A stretch of 64,000 bases of DNA from Alphaproteobacteria bacterium (lineage in GTDB: Bacteria; Pseudomonadota; Alphaproteobacteria; Geminicoccales; Geminicoccaceae). Made by a program: the position numbers and the translations under genes. Numbering within the stretch: position 1 is the stretch's first letter; each line of letters begins with the position of its first letter. The notes beneath the pieces were generated by a model. It saw only the letters and a program-made list of their open reading frames with translations, made no database searches and was not told the origin of the DNA. This document shows positions 38,742 through 47,155 of this stretch, piece by piece. The DNA lies in the NCBI GenBank assembly GCA_026990035.1, contig JALSIM010000017.1, positions 1-64,000 of the forward strand, written 5' to 3'.

Positions 38742-38755
38742 GTAAGAAATCTTAC
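38742..38755. promoter_or_regulatory. Operator 1 of the DeoR/GlpR-type repressor
   Basis: GTAAGA-AA-TCTTAC is a perfect palindrome in the divergent space before the regulator gene. It matches 12 of 14 bases of the site at 39708-39721 upstream of the ABC transporter operon. Two near-identical dyads at exactly these two promoters argue for one repressor acting on both. Confidence 0.7.
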
Positions 38756-38780
38756 ATTCGGCGGCGGTTCGTGGTAACGA
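38752..38780 (+). promoter_or_regulatory. Candidate promoter of the DeoR-type regulator
   Basis: TTACAT (38752-38757), a 17-base spacer and TAACGA (38775-38780) form a plausible sigma-70 promoter. Its -35 element overlaps operator 1, which would give autorepression. Confidence 0.4.
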
Positions 38781-38834
38781 TGACGGCCGACCGGATTCCG
38801 CCGCAGCAGCGTGCCACCACCCGATCGAGGATGC

Positions 38835-39677
38835 ATGCCCGATACGCCCGACGACCGCTGGCTCGGCCTCAACGACCGTCAGAGCGCCATCGTCCGCATC
38901 GTCCGCGACCGCGGTTTCGCCTCCATCGGCAGCCTGGCCGAGGAATTCGCGGTCAGCCAGCAGACCATCCGCCGCGACATCATCGAGCTTTCCCGCCGCA
39001 ACCTCGTGCAGCGCTACCACGGCGGCGCCGGCCTGCCCACCGGTCGCGACCGGCTGGCCTACGCCAACCGCCGGGTGCGCAACGCCGAGGCCAAGCGCCG
39101 GATCGCCCGCGCGGTGGCGGCGGAGATCCCCAACGGCGCCTCCCTGTTCATCGACATCGGCACCACCACCGAGGCGGTGGCGGAAGCGCTCCTCGAACAC
39201 CGGGACCTCCGGATCGTCACCAACCACGTGGGGGTGGTGTGGCTGTTCTGCCAGCACACCGACTTCGAGATCGTCCTCGCCGGGGGGATGGTCCGCAACC
39301 GCGACCTCGCCATCATCGGCAGCACCACCGCCGATTTCCTGGAGGGTTTCCGGGTGAGCTACGGCATCTTCGGCGTCGGCGCCATCGATCCCGAGGGCAA
39401 CCTCCTCGACTACGACTACCGCGACATGCGCACCTCGAGGGCGGCGATGGACATCGCCCGCCGCCGCTTCGTCGTCGCCGACGCCACCAAGTTCGACGGC
39501 GACGCGATGATCCGCCTCTGTCATCTGGTTGACATCGACGCGCTCTATACGGATGCCCGACCGCCGCCGGAGATCATCGACCGGCTGGAGGCCGCGGGCA
39601 CCCGTCTGGTGGTGACGGGCAGGGAGGAGAGCCCCCGGGCGTCAGCGCCGGCCGATCGTGCGGCGTTTGGTGATTGA
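38835..39677 (+). CDS. DeoR/GlpR-family transcriptional repressor
   Basis: A 280-residue repressor with an N-terminal winged helix (about 12-62: LNDRQSAIVRIV, then VSQQTIRRDIIELSRR) and a C-terminal sugar-phosphate-sensing DeoRC domain (FIDIGTTTEAVAEAL, NHVGVVWLF, GGMVRNRD, FVVADATKFD). The HTH sequence with YHGGAG after it is the GlpR pattern. The adjacent ugp-type transporter suggests glycerol-3-phosphate as inducer (inference). ATG at 38835 is chosen because GAGG lies 4 bases upstream; an earlier in-frame ATG at 38811 lacks one. Confidence 0.9.
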   Translation: MPDTPDDRWLGLNDRQSAIVRIVRDRGFASIGSLAEEFAVSQQTIRRDIIELSRRNLVQRYHGGAGLPTGRDRLAYANRRVRNAEAKRRIARAVAAEIPNGASLFIDIGTTTEAVAEALLEHRDLRIVTNHVGVVWLFCQHTDFEIVLAGGMVRNRDLAIIGSTTADFLEGFRVSYGIFGVGAIDPEGNLLDYDYRDMRTSRAAMDIARRRFVVADATKFDGDAMIRLCHLVDIDALYTDARPPPEIIDRLEAAGTRLVVTGREESPRASAPADRAAFGD

Positions 39678-39703
39678 CAGAGGAATGATCGGATCGTTAC
39701 CGA
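39674..39703 (+). promoter_or_regulatory. Candidate promoter of the ugp-type operon
   Basis: A consensus -35 TTGACA (39674-39679) overlaps the end of the regulator gene. TACCGA at 39698-39703 (18-base spacer) is the best -10. Operator 2 begins 5 bases later, covering the expected transcription start. Confidence 0.45.
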
Positions 39704-39707
39704 TTCC

Positions 39708-39721
39708 GTACGAATTCTTAC
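39708..39721. promoter_or_regulatory. Operator 2 of the DeoR/GlpR-type repressor
   Basis: GTACGAATTCTTAC is a near-perfect palindrome and matches operator 1 (38742-38755) in 12 of 14 positions. It is just downstream of the ugp-type promoter and 50 bases before ugpC, an ideal place for repression. Confidence 0.7.
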
Positions 39722-39770
39722 AGACGAAGCGGCGGCCGCCGCGCGTGGCCGCCGGGGCGGGGGCCGGCTG

Positions 39771-40889
39771 ATGGCGGCGATCCAGGTGGAGGAGATCACC
39801 AAGCTGTGGGGTGCGACCCGGGCCGTCGACGGGGTCTCCTTCGCCGTCCCCGAGGGCCGGTTCGTCGTCCTCCTCGGCCCCTCCGGCTGCGGCAAGTCCA
39901 CCACCCTGCGCATCCTCGCCGGTCTCGAAGAGCCCAGCTCCGGCCGGGTTCTCATCGACGGCCGCGACATGACCCGGGCGGCGCCCGCGCAGCGGCGCAT
40001 CTCGATGGTGTTCCAGTCCTACGCCCTGTTCCCCCATCTCGACGTGCGGGAGAACATCCTGTTCGGGCTCAAGGTGCGCCGGGTCGCCCGGGAGGAGCGC
40101 GAACGGCGCCTCGCGCGGGTGGCCGAGCTCGTCGGTCTCGCGGATCTGCTCGACCGCAAGCCGGCCCAGCTTTCCGGCGGCCAGCGGCAGCGGGTGGCGC
40201 TGGCCCGGGCGATCGTCAGCGAGCATCCGATCTGCCTGATGGACGAGCCGCTCTCCAACCTCGACGCCAAGCTGCGCCAGGAGATGCGCCTCGAACTGCG
40301 GGCCCTGCAGCGTCGCCTCGGCATGACCGTGGTCTACGTCACCCACGACCAGGCCGAGGCCATGAGCATGGCCGATCGCATCATTCTCATGCGCGCCGGC
40401 CGCATCGAGCAGGAAGGCGATCCCGACGCCCTCTACGGGCGGCCGGCGACCCTGTTCGCGGCGAGCTTCATCGGCACGCCGCCGATGAACCTCCTGACCC
40501 TCGAGGACGGGCCGGAGGGGGCGGTGATCGCCGGTTCGGAGGTGAAGGTGCTGGACGGTCCCGCCGAGGCGCGGATCCTCGGCCTGCGCCCCGAGCATCT
40601 GCGGATCACCGAGACGGGCGGGGTGCCCGCGGAACTGCTGGCCACCGACTATCTCGGGGCCGACACCGTGATCTCGGCCCGGATCGGCAGCCAGCGCCTC
40701 GGCATTCGGGTCGCCGGACGCTATCGCGCCGAGCCCGGGGCGCCGATCCGGGTCGCCTGGTCACCCGAACATCTGCATCTTTTCGACGCCCGCAGCGGCC
40801 GCCGTACGTGCGACGCGAGCGGGCTTTCCGGCACCGATCCGGCACCGGTCCGGATCGCGGCCACCGCGAGCAAGGGAGGCGGATCATGA
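39771..40889 (+). CDS. ugpC: ABC transporter ATPase, UgpC/MalK type
   Basis: Energy-supplying ATPase of a carbohydrate-class importer, 372 residues. Walker A is GPSGCGKST at 36-44, signature LSGGQRQR starts at 134, Walker B ends MDEP near 160, and a regulatory TOBE/OB-fold tail is present (residues 240-350, [10 protein letters not shown]). The order ATPase-binding protein-permease-permease and the GlpR-type regulator suggest UgpC of glycerol-3-phosphate uptake. The stop overlaps ugpB (ATGA). Confidence 0.88.
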   Translation: MAAIQVEEITKLWGATRAVDGVSFAVPEGRFVVLLGPSGCGKSTTLRILAGLEEPSSGRVLIDGRDMTRAAPAQRRISMVFQSYALFPHLDVRENILFGLKVRRVAREERERRLARVAELVGLADLLDRKPAQLSGGQRQRVALARAIVSEHPICLMDEPLSNLDAKLRQEMRLELRALQRRLGMTVVYVTHDQAEAMSMADRIILMRAGRIEQEGDPDALYGRPATLFAASFIGTPPMNLLTLEDGPEGAVIAGSEVKVLDGPAEARILGLRPEHLRITETGGVPAELLATDYLGADTVISARIGSQRLGIRVAGRYRAEPGAPIRVAWSPEHLHLFDARSGRRTCDASGLSGTDPAPVRIAATASKGGGS

Positions 40890-42196
40890 CAGTCGGATGG
40901 CGCAGACGGAAAGGCGGAGGCTTTCGGACCCTGCTGGCGGCCGGTGCCCTGGCCGCGGCCGGCAGCTTCGCGAGCCCTCCGGTCACGGCCCAGATCGAAC
41001 TCACCATGTACTACCCGGTCGCCGTCGGCGGCCCCCTGACCAAGATCGTCGACGGGCTGGTGGCCGATTTCATGGAGGAACACCCGGACATCTCGGTCAA
41101 GGCCATCTACGCCGGCAACTACAACGATGCCCGGATCAAGGCCCTGGCCGCCCTCAAGGCCGGCGAGCCCGCCCAGCTTTCGGTGATGTTCGCCATCGAC
41201 GTCTTCGAGCTCATCGAGCAGGACGCCATCGTCGCCTTCGACGATCTCGTCGGCGAAAGCGGCCGGGAATGGCTCGATTCCTTCTATCCCGCCCTGATGG
41301 CCAACAGCCGGGCGCTCGGCAAGACCTGGGGCATCCCCTTCCAGCGCTCGACCATCGTCATGTACTACAACAAGGACGCCTTCCGCGAGGCCGGGCTCGA
41401 TCCCGAAAAGCCGCCCCGGACCTGGGACGAGCTGGTGGCGATGGGGAAACAGCTCACCGAGCGCAACGGGGATCAGGTGGAACGCTGGGGGGTGATGATT
41501 CCCTCCACCGGCTATCCCTACTGGATGTTCCAGGCCCTCGCGATCCAGAACGGCCAGGAGCTGATGAACGCCGAAGGCAACCGGACCTATTTCGATGCCT
41601 CGGCCACGGTCGAGGCTCTCGAGTTCTGGGTGGCCATGGGTCGCGACTACGGGATCATGCCGGAGGGAACCATCGAATGGGGCACCCTGCGGCAGAACTT
41701 CCTCGAGGGCAAGACCGCCATCATGTGGCATTCGACCGGCAACCTCACCGCCGTGAAGAACAATGCGAAGTTCGACTTCGGCGTGGCGATGCTGCCGGCC
41801 AACAAGCGCCGCGGCTCACCCACCGGCGGCGGGAACTTCTACATCTTCAAGCAAACCACGCCGGAGGAGAAGCAGGCCGCCCTCGAGCTCATCCGCTACC
41901 TCACCTCCCCCGAGAAGACCGCGGAATGGAGCATCGAGACCGGCTATATCGCCACCCGGCCGGACGCCTACGAGACCCCGGCGTTGAAGAAGTACGTCGC
42001 CGAGTTCCCCTATGCGGCGGTGGCCCGCGATCAGCTCGAATTCGCGGTGGCCGAACTCTCGACCTACCAGACCGGGCGGGTGCGCAAGGCGCTCGACGAC
42101 GCCATCCAGGCGGCGCTGACCGGTGCCAAGAGCCCGGAGGCGGCGCTGGCGGATGCCCAGAAGCTCGCCGAACGGGTGTTGCGCCGCTACCGCTGA
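40886..42196 (+). CDS. ugpB: Extracellular solute-binding protein, UgpB type
   Basis: Periplasmic binding protein of cluster-B architecture, 436 residues. The signal peptide has a basic head (WRRRKGGGF) and ends near TAQIE at about 35. Family features of glycerol-3-phosphate-like proteins are MYYPVAVGGPLTKIVDGL, PFQRSTIVMYYNKDAF, WGVMIPSTGYPYWMF and GGGNFYIFKQT. The aromatic-rich pocket and the MYYPVAVGGP start are shared with UgpB, so glycerol-3-phosphate or glycerophosphodiesters are the likely ligand (inference). Translation overlaps ugpC by 4 bases. Confidence 0.88.
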   Translation: MTVGWRRRKGGGFRTLLAAGALAAAGSFASPPVTAQIELTMYYPVAVGGPLTKIVDGLVADFMEEHPDISVKAIYAGNYNDARIKALAALKAGEPAQLSVMFAIDVFELIEQDAIVAFDDLVGESGREWLDSFYPALMANSRALGKTWGIPFQRSTIVMYYNKDAFREAGLDPEKPPRTWDELVAMGKQLTERNGDQVERWGVMIPSTGYPYWMFQALAIQNGQELMNAEGNRTYFDASATVEALEFWVAMGRDYGIMPEGTIEWGTLRQNFLEGKTAIMWHSTGNLTAVKNNAKFDFGVAMLPANKRRGSPTGGGNFYIFKQTTPEEKQAALELIRYLTSPEKTAEWSIETGYIATRPDAYETPALKKYVAEFPYAAVARDQLEFAVAELSTYQTGRVRKALDDAIQAALTGAKSPEAALADAQKLAERVLRRYR

Positions 42197-42210
42197 GGGC
42201 CCCCACCGCG

Positions 42211-43092
42211 ATGCGCGCCTCGCGGCGCCTGAACCAGGTCTACGGATGGCTGCTGCTCACCCCGGCAGCCATCCTTCTCCTGTCCTTCACCCATTACCCC
42301 ACCGTCGCCACCCTCTGGCAGAGCTTCTTCTCCACCGGTACGGCCCTGCGGCCGTCACGCTTCGTCGGCCTCGACAACTACCGTTTCATGCTCGAGGACG
42401 AGATCTTCTGGAAGGTGGTCGGCAACAATCTGCTGTTCGCCGCCGGCACGATTCCGGTCAGCATCGCTCTCGCCCTGCTGATGGCGGTCTGGGTCAACGG
42501 CCGGCTGCCCGGCCGGGCTCTCGTGCGGATGGCCTACTTCACCCCGACCATCCTGCCGATGATCGCGGTCGCCAACATCTGGCTCTTCTTCTACACCCCG
42601 GAGATCGGTCTCCTCGACCAGATCCTGCGGAGCTTCGACCTGCCCACCCGCAACTGGCTCGGCGATCCCGACATCGTGCTGTGGTGCATCATCGTCCTCG
42701 CGGTGTGGAAGGAGGCGGGTTTCTTCATGATCTTCTATCTCGCCGCCCTCCAGGCGCTGCCCCCCGAGCTCGAGGAGGCGGCACGGCTCGAAGGGGCGAG
42801 CCGCGCCTACTATTTCCGCCGGGTGGTGTTTCCGCTGCTGATGCCCACCACCCTGTTCGTCCTCGTCAACGCGGTGATCAACTCGTTCAAGCTGGTCGAC
42901 CAGCTCTTCATCCTCACCAAGGGCGGACCCGACAACGCCAGCGCCCTGCTGCTCTACTACATCTACGAGGTGGCCTTCAGCTTCTTCGACGATTCCTACG
43001 CCGCCACCCTGACGGTGGTGCTGCTGGCGGCGCTGGCCCTCATCTCCCTCGGCCAGTTCCTGTTCCTCGACCGACGGATCCACTACCGATGA
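42211..43092 (+). CDS. ugpA: ABC transporter permease, UgpA type
   Basis: Inner-membrane permease of 293 residues with six transmembrane helices. It carries the ABC-coupling loop EEAARLEGASRAYYFRRVVFPLLMP, the EAA motif that contacts UgpC. TPAAILLLSFTHYPTVATLW opens the chain. It pairs with UgpE. It starts 14 bp after ugpB and overlaps ugpE by 4 bases. Confidence 0.9.
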   Translation: MRASRRLNQVYGWLLLTPAAILLLSFTHYPTVATLWQSFFSTGTALRPSRFVGLDNYRFMLEDEIFWKVVGNNLLFAAGTIPVSIALALLMAVWVNGRLPGRALVRMAYFTPTILPMIAVANIWLFFYTPEIGLLDQILRSFDLPTRNWLGDPDIVLWCIIVLAVWKEAGFFMIFYLAALQALPPELEEAARLEGASRAYYFRRVVFPLLMPTTLFVLVNAVINSFKLVDQLFILTKGGPDNASALLLYYIYEVAFSFFDDSYAATLTVVLLAALALISLGQFLFLDRRIHYR

Positions 43093-43916
43093 CGGCGGCA
43101 GGGCGGCGCCTCGATTTCTGGTGGGCCCTGGAGGCGGCGGCCGCCTGGCTGCTCGCGCTGCTCTGGCTGGCGCCGCTTCTCTACGCCTTCTGGGCCGCCT
43201 TCCACCCGCCCGAATACGCCACCCGCTTCGTCCTCGGCGCCCCCCTCACCCTCGCCAACTTCTTCGAGGCCTGGTCGCAGGCGCCCTTCGCCCGGTACTT
43301 CCTCAACACCTTCCTGCTGGTGACCTCGATCCTCGCCGCCCAGTTCGTGCTCTGCACGCTGGCCGGCTACGCCTTCGCCCGCTTCGCCTTCCCCGGCCGC
43401 GACCTCGCCTTCGCCCTGGTCCTGGTCCAGCTCATGATCATGCCCGAGGTGCTGATCGTCGAGAACTACCGTACCATGAGCCGGCTCGGGCTGGTGGACA
43501 CCATCGCCGGCATCGGCCTGCCCTACATGGCGAGCGCCTTCGGCATCTTCCTGCTGCGCCAGACCTTCAAGACCATCCCCGAGGAGCTCGAGGAAGCGGC
43601 CCGGGTCGAGGGCTGCTCGATGCTGCAGATCCTGTGGAAGGTCTACGTGCCGCTGGCCCGCCCCACCTATGTCGCCTACGGCCTCGTCTCGGTGAGCTAT
43701 CACTGGAACAACTTCCTCTGGCCGCTGGTGATCACCAACTCCGTCGAAACCCGTCCGCTGACCGTCGGCCTCGCCATCTTCGGGGCCCCCGAATCCGGCG
43801 TCGACTGGTCGGTGATCACCGCCGGCACCCTGCTCGCCGTCGCCCCCCTGCTGCTCGCCTTCCTCCTCTTCCAGCGGCAGTTCGTGCAATCCTTCATGTA
43901 CGCGGGCATCAAATGA
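43089..43916 (+). CDS. ugpE: ABC transporter permease, UgpE type
   Basis: Second permease, 275 residues, six helices. The EAA loop is EEAARVEGCSMLQILWKVYVPLARP. PEYATRF and the NFFEAWSQAPFARYFLNTF segment are typical of UgpE/MalG. The ATG overlaps ugpA (ATGA) and its stop overlaps the phosphodiesterase start (ATGA). Confidence 0.9.
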   Translation: MTAAGRRLDFWWALEAAAAWLLALLWLAPLLYAFWAAFHPPEYATRFVLGAPLTLANFFEAWSQAPFARYFLNTFLLVTSILAAQFVLCTLAGYAFARFAFPGRDLAFALVLVQLMIMPEVLIVENYRTMSRLGLVDTIAGIGLPYMASAFGIFLLRQTFKTIPEELEEAARVEGCSMLQILWKVYVPLARPTYVAYGLVSVSYHWNNFLWPLVITNSVETRPLTVGLAIFGAPESGVDWSVITAGTLLAVAPLLLAFLLFQRQFVQSFMYAGIK

Positions 43917-44767
43917 TCCGGCTCCTGTCCTGGAACATCCAGTGCGGCCGCGGCGTCGACGGTAGCGTCGATCTCCACCGCATCGCCGGGACCATCCGTG
44001 CCGCCGGGGAGACGGATCTCGTCTGTCTCCAGGAGGTCGCCCGGCGGATGCCGGAACTCGACGGCGGCGCCGGTGCCGATCAGGCGGCCGAGCTCGCCGC
44101 CCTGCTGCCCGCCTACGAACCGGTGTTCGGCCCGGCGCTGGACCTCGCCGACGGCCGGGGCGGCCGTCGGCGCTTCGGCAATCTCGTTCTGTCGCGCCGG
44201 CCGGTGCTGCAGGTGTTCCGTCACCAGCTTCCCCAGCCGGCCGATCCCGGGGCCCTGCACATGCCGCGTCAGGCCACCGAAGTGGTCGTCGAGACCTCCC
44301 TCGGACCGCTGCGGGTGATCACCACCCATCTCGAATACCACAGCGAGCTCCAGCGCCTCGCCCAGGCGGGGCGGCTGCGCGCGCTGCAGCGGGAGGCGGC
44401 GGAGAACGCCCTCCATCCGCCGTCGCGGCCGGCGAGCGGGCCCTACGCCGACCGGCCGAGGCCGGCCCGCTGCGTGCTCTGCGGCGATCTCAACAGCCTG
44501 CCGGGAGATCGCGTCATGCGCCGGCTGCTGGCGCCGTTCCCGGCGGCGATACCGAAATTCCTCGACGCCTGGCGGGTCGCTCACGGCGGCCGTCCGCATG
44601 CGCCGACCTGCGGCATCTTCGACCGCGAACAGTGGCCGGAAGGTCCCCATTGCCGCGACTTCTTCCTGATCACCGCCGATCTCGCCGGGGCGGTGGCGGG
44701 CTTCACGGTCGATGGGGAGACCGACGCTTCCGACCACCAGCCGCTGCTCCTGGAACTGCGCGCCTGA
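43913..44767 (+). CDS. EEP-family phosphodiesterase linked to the ugp-type transporter
   Basis: A 284-residue member of the endonuclease/exonuclease/phosphatase fold. Metal and catalytic motifs are in order: LLSWNIQCGRG near the start, VCLQEV around residue 39, the TTHLEYHS block around 140, GDLNSLPGD around 193, and the terminal SDHQPLLLEL. There is no signal peptide, so it acts in the cytoplasm. It overlaps the last permease gene by 4 bases and is the last gene of the operon, where ugpQ (glycerophosphodiester phosphodiesterase) sits in E. coli. It may hydrolyse imported phosphodiesters, replacing UgpQ (inference from position). Confidence 0.85.
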   Translation: MIRLLSWNIQCGRGVDGSVDLHRIAGTIRAAGETDLVCLQEVARRMPELDGGAGADQAAELAALLPAYEPVFGPALDLADGRGGRRRFGNLVLSRRPVLQVFRHQLPQPADPGALHMPRQATEVVVETSLGPLRVITTHLEYHSELQRLAQAGRLRALQREAAENALHPPSRPASGPYADRPRPARCVLCGDLNSLPGDRVMRRLLAPFPAAIPKFLDAWRVAHGGRPHAPTCGIFDREQWPEGPHCRDFFLITADLAGAVAGFTVDGETDASDHQPLLLELRA

Positions 44768-44770
44768 GCG

Positions 44771-45574
44771 CTACACCTCCCTCGGCAGCGGATAGGCGCC
44801 CACCACCTGCTGGTCGAAATCGATCAGGGCGCCGGTCATCAGGCCGCTCTCCTCGCTCGCCAGGAAGGCGATCGCCCGGGCGGCGTCGGCGGCGGTCAGA
44901 AGCCGCCCGAAGGGCAGCCCGCGGGCCGCCTCCTCGGCCCAGTTCTCGGGCAGACCGTGATGTTCGGTCTGCACGCGGTGCTCGGCCGGGGTCAGGGTCC
45001 AGCCGAGATTGACGCCGTTGACCCGGATCCGGTCGCGGGCCACGGCCGCGGCGATGTTCCTGGTCATCGCCGCCAGCGCCCCCTTGGCGGCGACATAGGG
45101 GGCGAGATGCGGCAGGCCGCCGTGGACGGTGATGGAGACGATGTTGACGATGGTGCCGCCGCCCGCCCGTCGCAGGTGGGGCAGGATCCGCTGAACGAGG
45201 AAGAAGGGGGCGCGGGCATCCACCGCCATCAGCCGATCGAACAGCTCGGGCGTGGTATCGTCGATGGTTCCCCGGTCGGTGAGCCCGGCGGCATTGACCA
45301 GGCAATGCAGCTCCCCGAAACGGGCCGCCGCCCGGTCGATGGCGCGAAAGCAGGCCGGCACCTCGGCGAGATCGACGCAGAGAGGTTCCGCCGGACAGCC
45401 CTCCGCGGCGAGCTCGTGGGCGAGCGCGTCCAGCCTCTCGCCCTGACGGTCGACCAGGGCGAGGCCGGCCGCACCCCGGGCAGCGAAGAGCCTGGCCGTC
45501 GCTTCGCCCACCCCCTGGGCGGCGCCGGTGATCACGGCCACCCGACCGCGGAAGGAAGAGGTCTCCGGCAGCAT
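44771..45574 (-). CDS. Short-chain dehydrogenase/reductase
   Basis: A Rossmann-fold SDR of 267 residues, NAD(P)-dependent. Motifs are TGAAQGVGEATA (cofactor, about 16-27), NAAG (about 93-96), the catalytic Ser in NIVSITVHGG, and YVAAKGALAAM with the catalytic Tyr and Lys. The C-terminal FLASEESGLMTGALIDFD is family-typical. Asp after beta-2 (ALVDRQGERL) favours NAD over NADP. Substrate unknown. Convergent with the ugp operon, 3 bases apart. Confidence 0.88.
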   Translation of the reverse strand: MLPETSSFRGRVAVITGAAQGVGEATARLFAARGAAGLALVDRQGERLDALAHELAAEGCPAEPLCVDLAEVPACFRAIDRAAARFGELHCLVNAAGLTDRGTIDDTTPELFDRLMAVDARAPFFLVQRILPHLRRAGGGTIVNIVSITVHGGLPHLAPYVAAKGALAAMTRNIAAAVARDRIRVNGVNLGWTLTPAEHRVQTEHHGLPENWAEEAARGLPFGRLLTAADAARAIAFLASEESGLMTGALIDFDQQVVGAYPLPREV

Positions 45575-45715
45575 CTGGTCTCCCCCGATCCGTTCCGTTT
45601 TCCGTCCGGCTGTCGCGCCGCCCAGTCTAGGCCGAAGCGCGCGACGGGGGAACGTCGAGGGAAGGGGGCCCTCCGATACGGCCCGAGCGGCGCCGGAAAC
45701 CCGTTCCGGGGCCGT

Positions 45716-47020
45716 TCAGCGGACCGCGACCCGGACCGGACGTTCGAGCGTGACGACCAGACAATCCTGCCGGCGGCTCTTCAGGATCCGGCAGGCCTGG
45801 CGGGCATCGGCCAAGGTGAGGCCGACGATGCGGGCCCGGTAGAAGGTGCGGTCGCGCCCGCGCCGCTTGCTGACCGCGACGTTGGCATCGAGCAGGATGT
45901 CGGGTGCCAGCTTGCGGGCCCGGTAAGCGATCTTCCGCGCCTGGCTCGCCCGCAGATAGGCCCCCACCTGCACGCCGTAGAGCCGCTCCACCATACGTGG
46001 GCCGCGGGCCGCGACCGCGGTCGCGGAAGAGCGCAGGAGCGGGCCGCGACGTTTCATTTGCGGTACCGGATAGGCGAGATCGTTGCTCAGCGGTGCCGCC
46101 TTCGCGAAGCTGGCGAGAGCGATGCCGCCCGGCCGCGGACGGGGGATCGGCGCCTCGGCCACCAGACGGCTGCCGAGCCGCTCGAAGCCGAGGTCGAGGA
46201 GCCGGGCGACCCGGCGATCCCGGGCGCGGGCGGAACGCCCACCGGCGACCACTGCGATCACCCGCCGCCCGCCACGGACCGCCGAAGCCGCGAGATTGAA
46301 ACCGGAGGCCCGGATATAGCCGGTCTTCACCCCGTCGAGACCGGTGTAGCGGCCGAGGAGGCGGTTGTGATTGGGATAGCGCCGTCCCTTGAAGCTGAAG
46401 CTCCGGCGAGAGAAATAGCGATAATAGCGGGGGTGGTCGCGCACCAGCGCACGCGCCAGGATGGCCATGTCGCGCACGGTCGTTCGCTGGCGGCTGTTCG
46501 GCAGGCCGGAGGCGTTGCGGAACGTGGTCCGGCGCATGCCGAGGGCCCGCGCCTTGCTGGTCATGCGCTTGGCGAAACGCCATTCGGTACCGGCCAGCCG
46601 CTCGGCGAGGGCCACCGCCACATCGTTCGCCGATTTGGTGACCAGGGCCAGGATCGCCTGCTCGACGGTCAGCGACTGGCCGGGACGGAGCCCCAGCCGC
46701 GACGGCGGCATGCCGGCGGCCCGTCGCGAGATCCGGATCCGCTCGCGGAGCCGGAGGCGTCCCTCTTCGAGGGCCTCGAACACCATGTAGAGGGTCATCA
46801 TCTTGGTGAGGGAGGCCGGGTAGATGCGCCGGTCGGCGCCCTCGGCGTAGAGCACGGCGCCGGTATCGGCATCCATGACGATCGCGGCGCTCGGCGGCCG
46901 CGCCCAGCCGGGACTGCTCGCCAACAACAGCAGGGCCGTCAACCAGCCGACCAGCACGCGCGGCTTCGGGATCTGCACACCGCCTCCGTCGCTCAATCGA
47001 CCCATCGCTCCGGGATCCAT
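45716..47020 (-). CDS. D-alanyl-D-alanine carboxypeptidase with SPOR domain
   Basis: Penicillin-binding peptidase of the DacA/DacF class trimming pentapeptide stems in the periplasm. The 434 residues have a signal peptide (WLTALLLLASSPGWA, about 26-40), the three active-site motifs Ser70-LTK, Ser130-AN and Lys232-TG, and a C-terminal SPOR domain (about 345-434, YGVQVGAYLRASQARKIA) that targets septal peptidoglycan. The SPOR tail suggests action at division sites. ATG 47020 gives the full signal; ATG 47005 is an alternative. Confidence 0.93.
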   Translation of the reverse strand: MDPGAMGRLSDGGGVQIPKPRVLVGWLTALLLLASSPGWARPPSAAIVMDADTGAVLYAEGADRRIYPASLTKMMTLYMVFEALEEGRLRLRERIRISRRAAGMPPSRLGLRPGQSLTVEQAILALVTKSANDVAVALAERLAGTEWRFAKRMTSKARALGMRRTTFRNASGLPNSRQRTTVRDMAILARALVRDHPRYYRYFSRRSFSFKGRRYPNHNRLLGRYTGLDGVKTGYIRASGFNLAASAVRGGRRVIAVVAGGRSARARDRRVARLLDLGFERLGSRLVAEAPIPRPRPGGIALASFAKAAPLSNDLAYPVPQMKRRGPLLRSSATAVAARGPRMVERLYGVQVGAYLRASQARKIAYRARKLAPDILLDANVAVSKRRGRDRTFYRARIVGLTLADARQACRILKSRRQDCLVVTLERPVRVAVR

Positions 47021-47059
47021 CCGGGCGGAAAAGTTCGCTGAAGCAAGTATTACCGCATA

Positions 47060-47077
47060 AAGGTTAAGAAGAACCTT
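47060..47077. promoter_or_regulatory. Inverted repeat in the AT-rich leader of the D,D-carboxypeptidase gene
   Basis: AAGGTT-AAGAAG-AACCTT is a 6-bp-arm inverted repeat 39 bases before the gene. A TAATAC element lies between it and the gene on the minus strand. It is the AT-richest spot nearby, so it likely contains the promoter and perhaps an operator. Confidence 0.3.
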
Positions 47078-47155
47078 ACAGCACTGCTACTTTCCTGCCA
47101 AGCGGTGCCGAGACCGATGAAACCCTGAGTTGTGCGCGATGGTCATCCCTCCCGT

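Noticed and set aside
47060-47080. Possible second CtrA site before the D,D-carboxypeptidase gene
   Set aside because: Only one TTAA half fits; the other half at the required spacing reads CTTA, so it is below a credible match.
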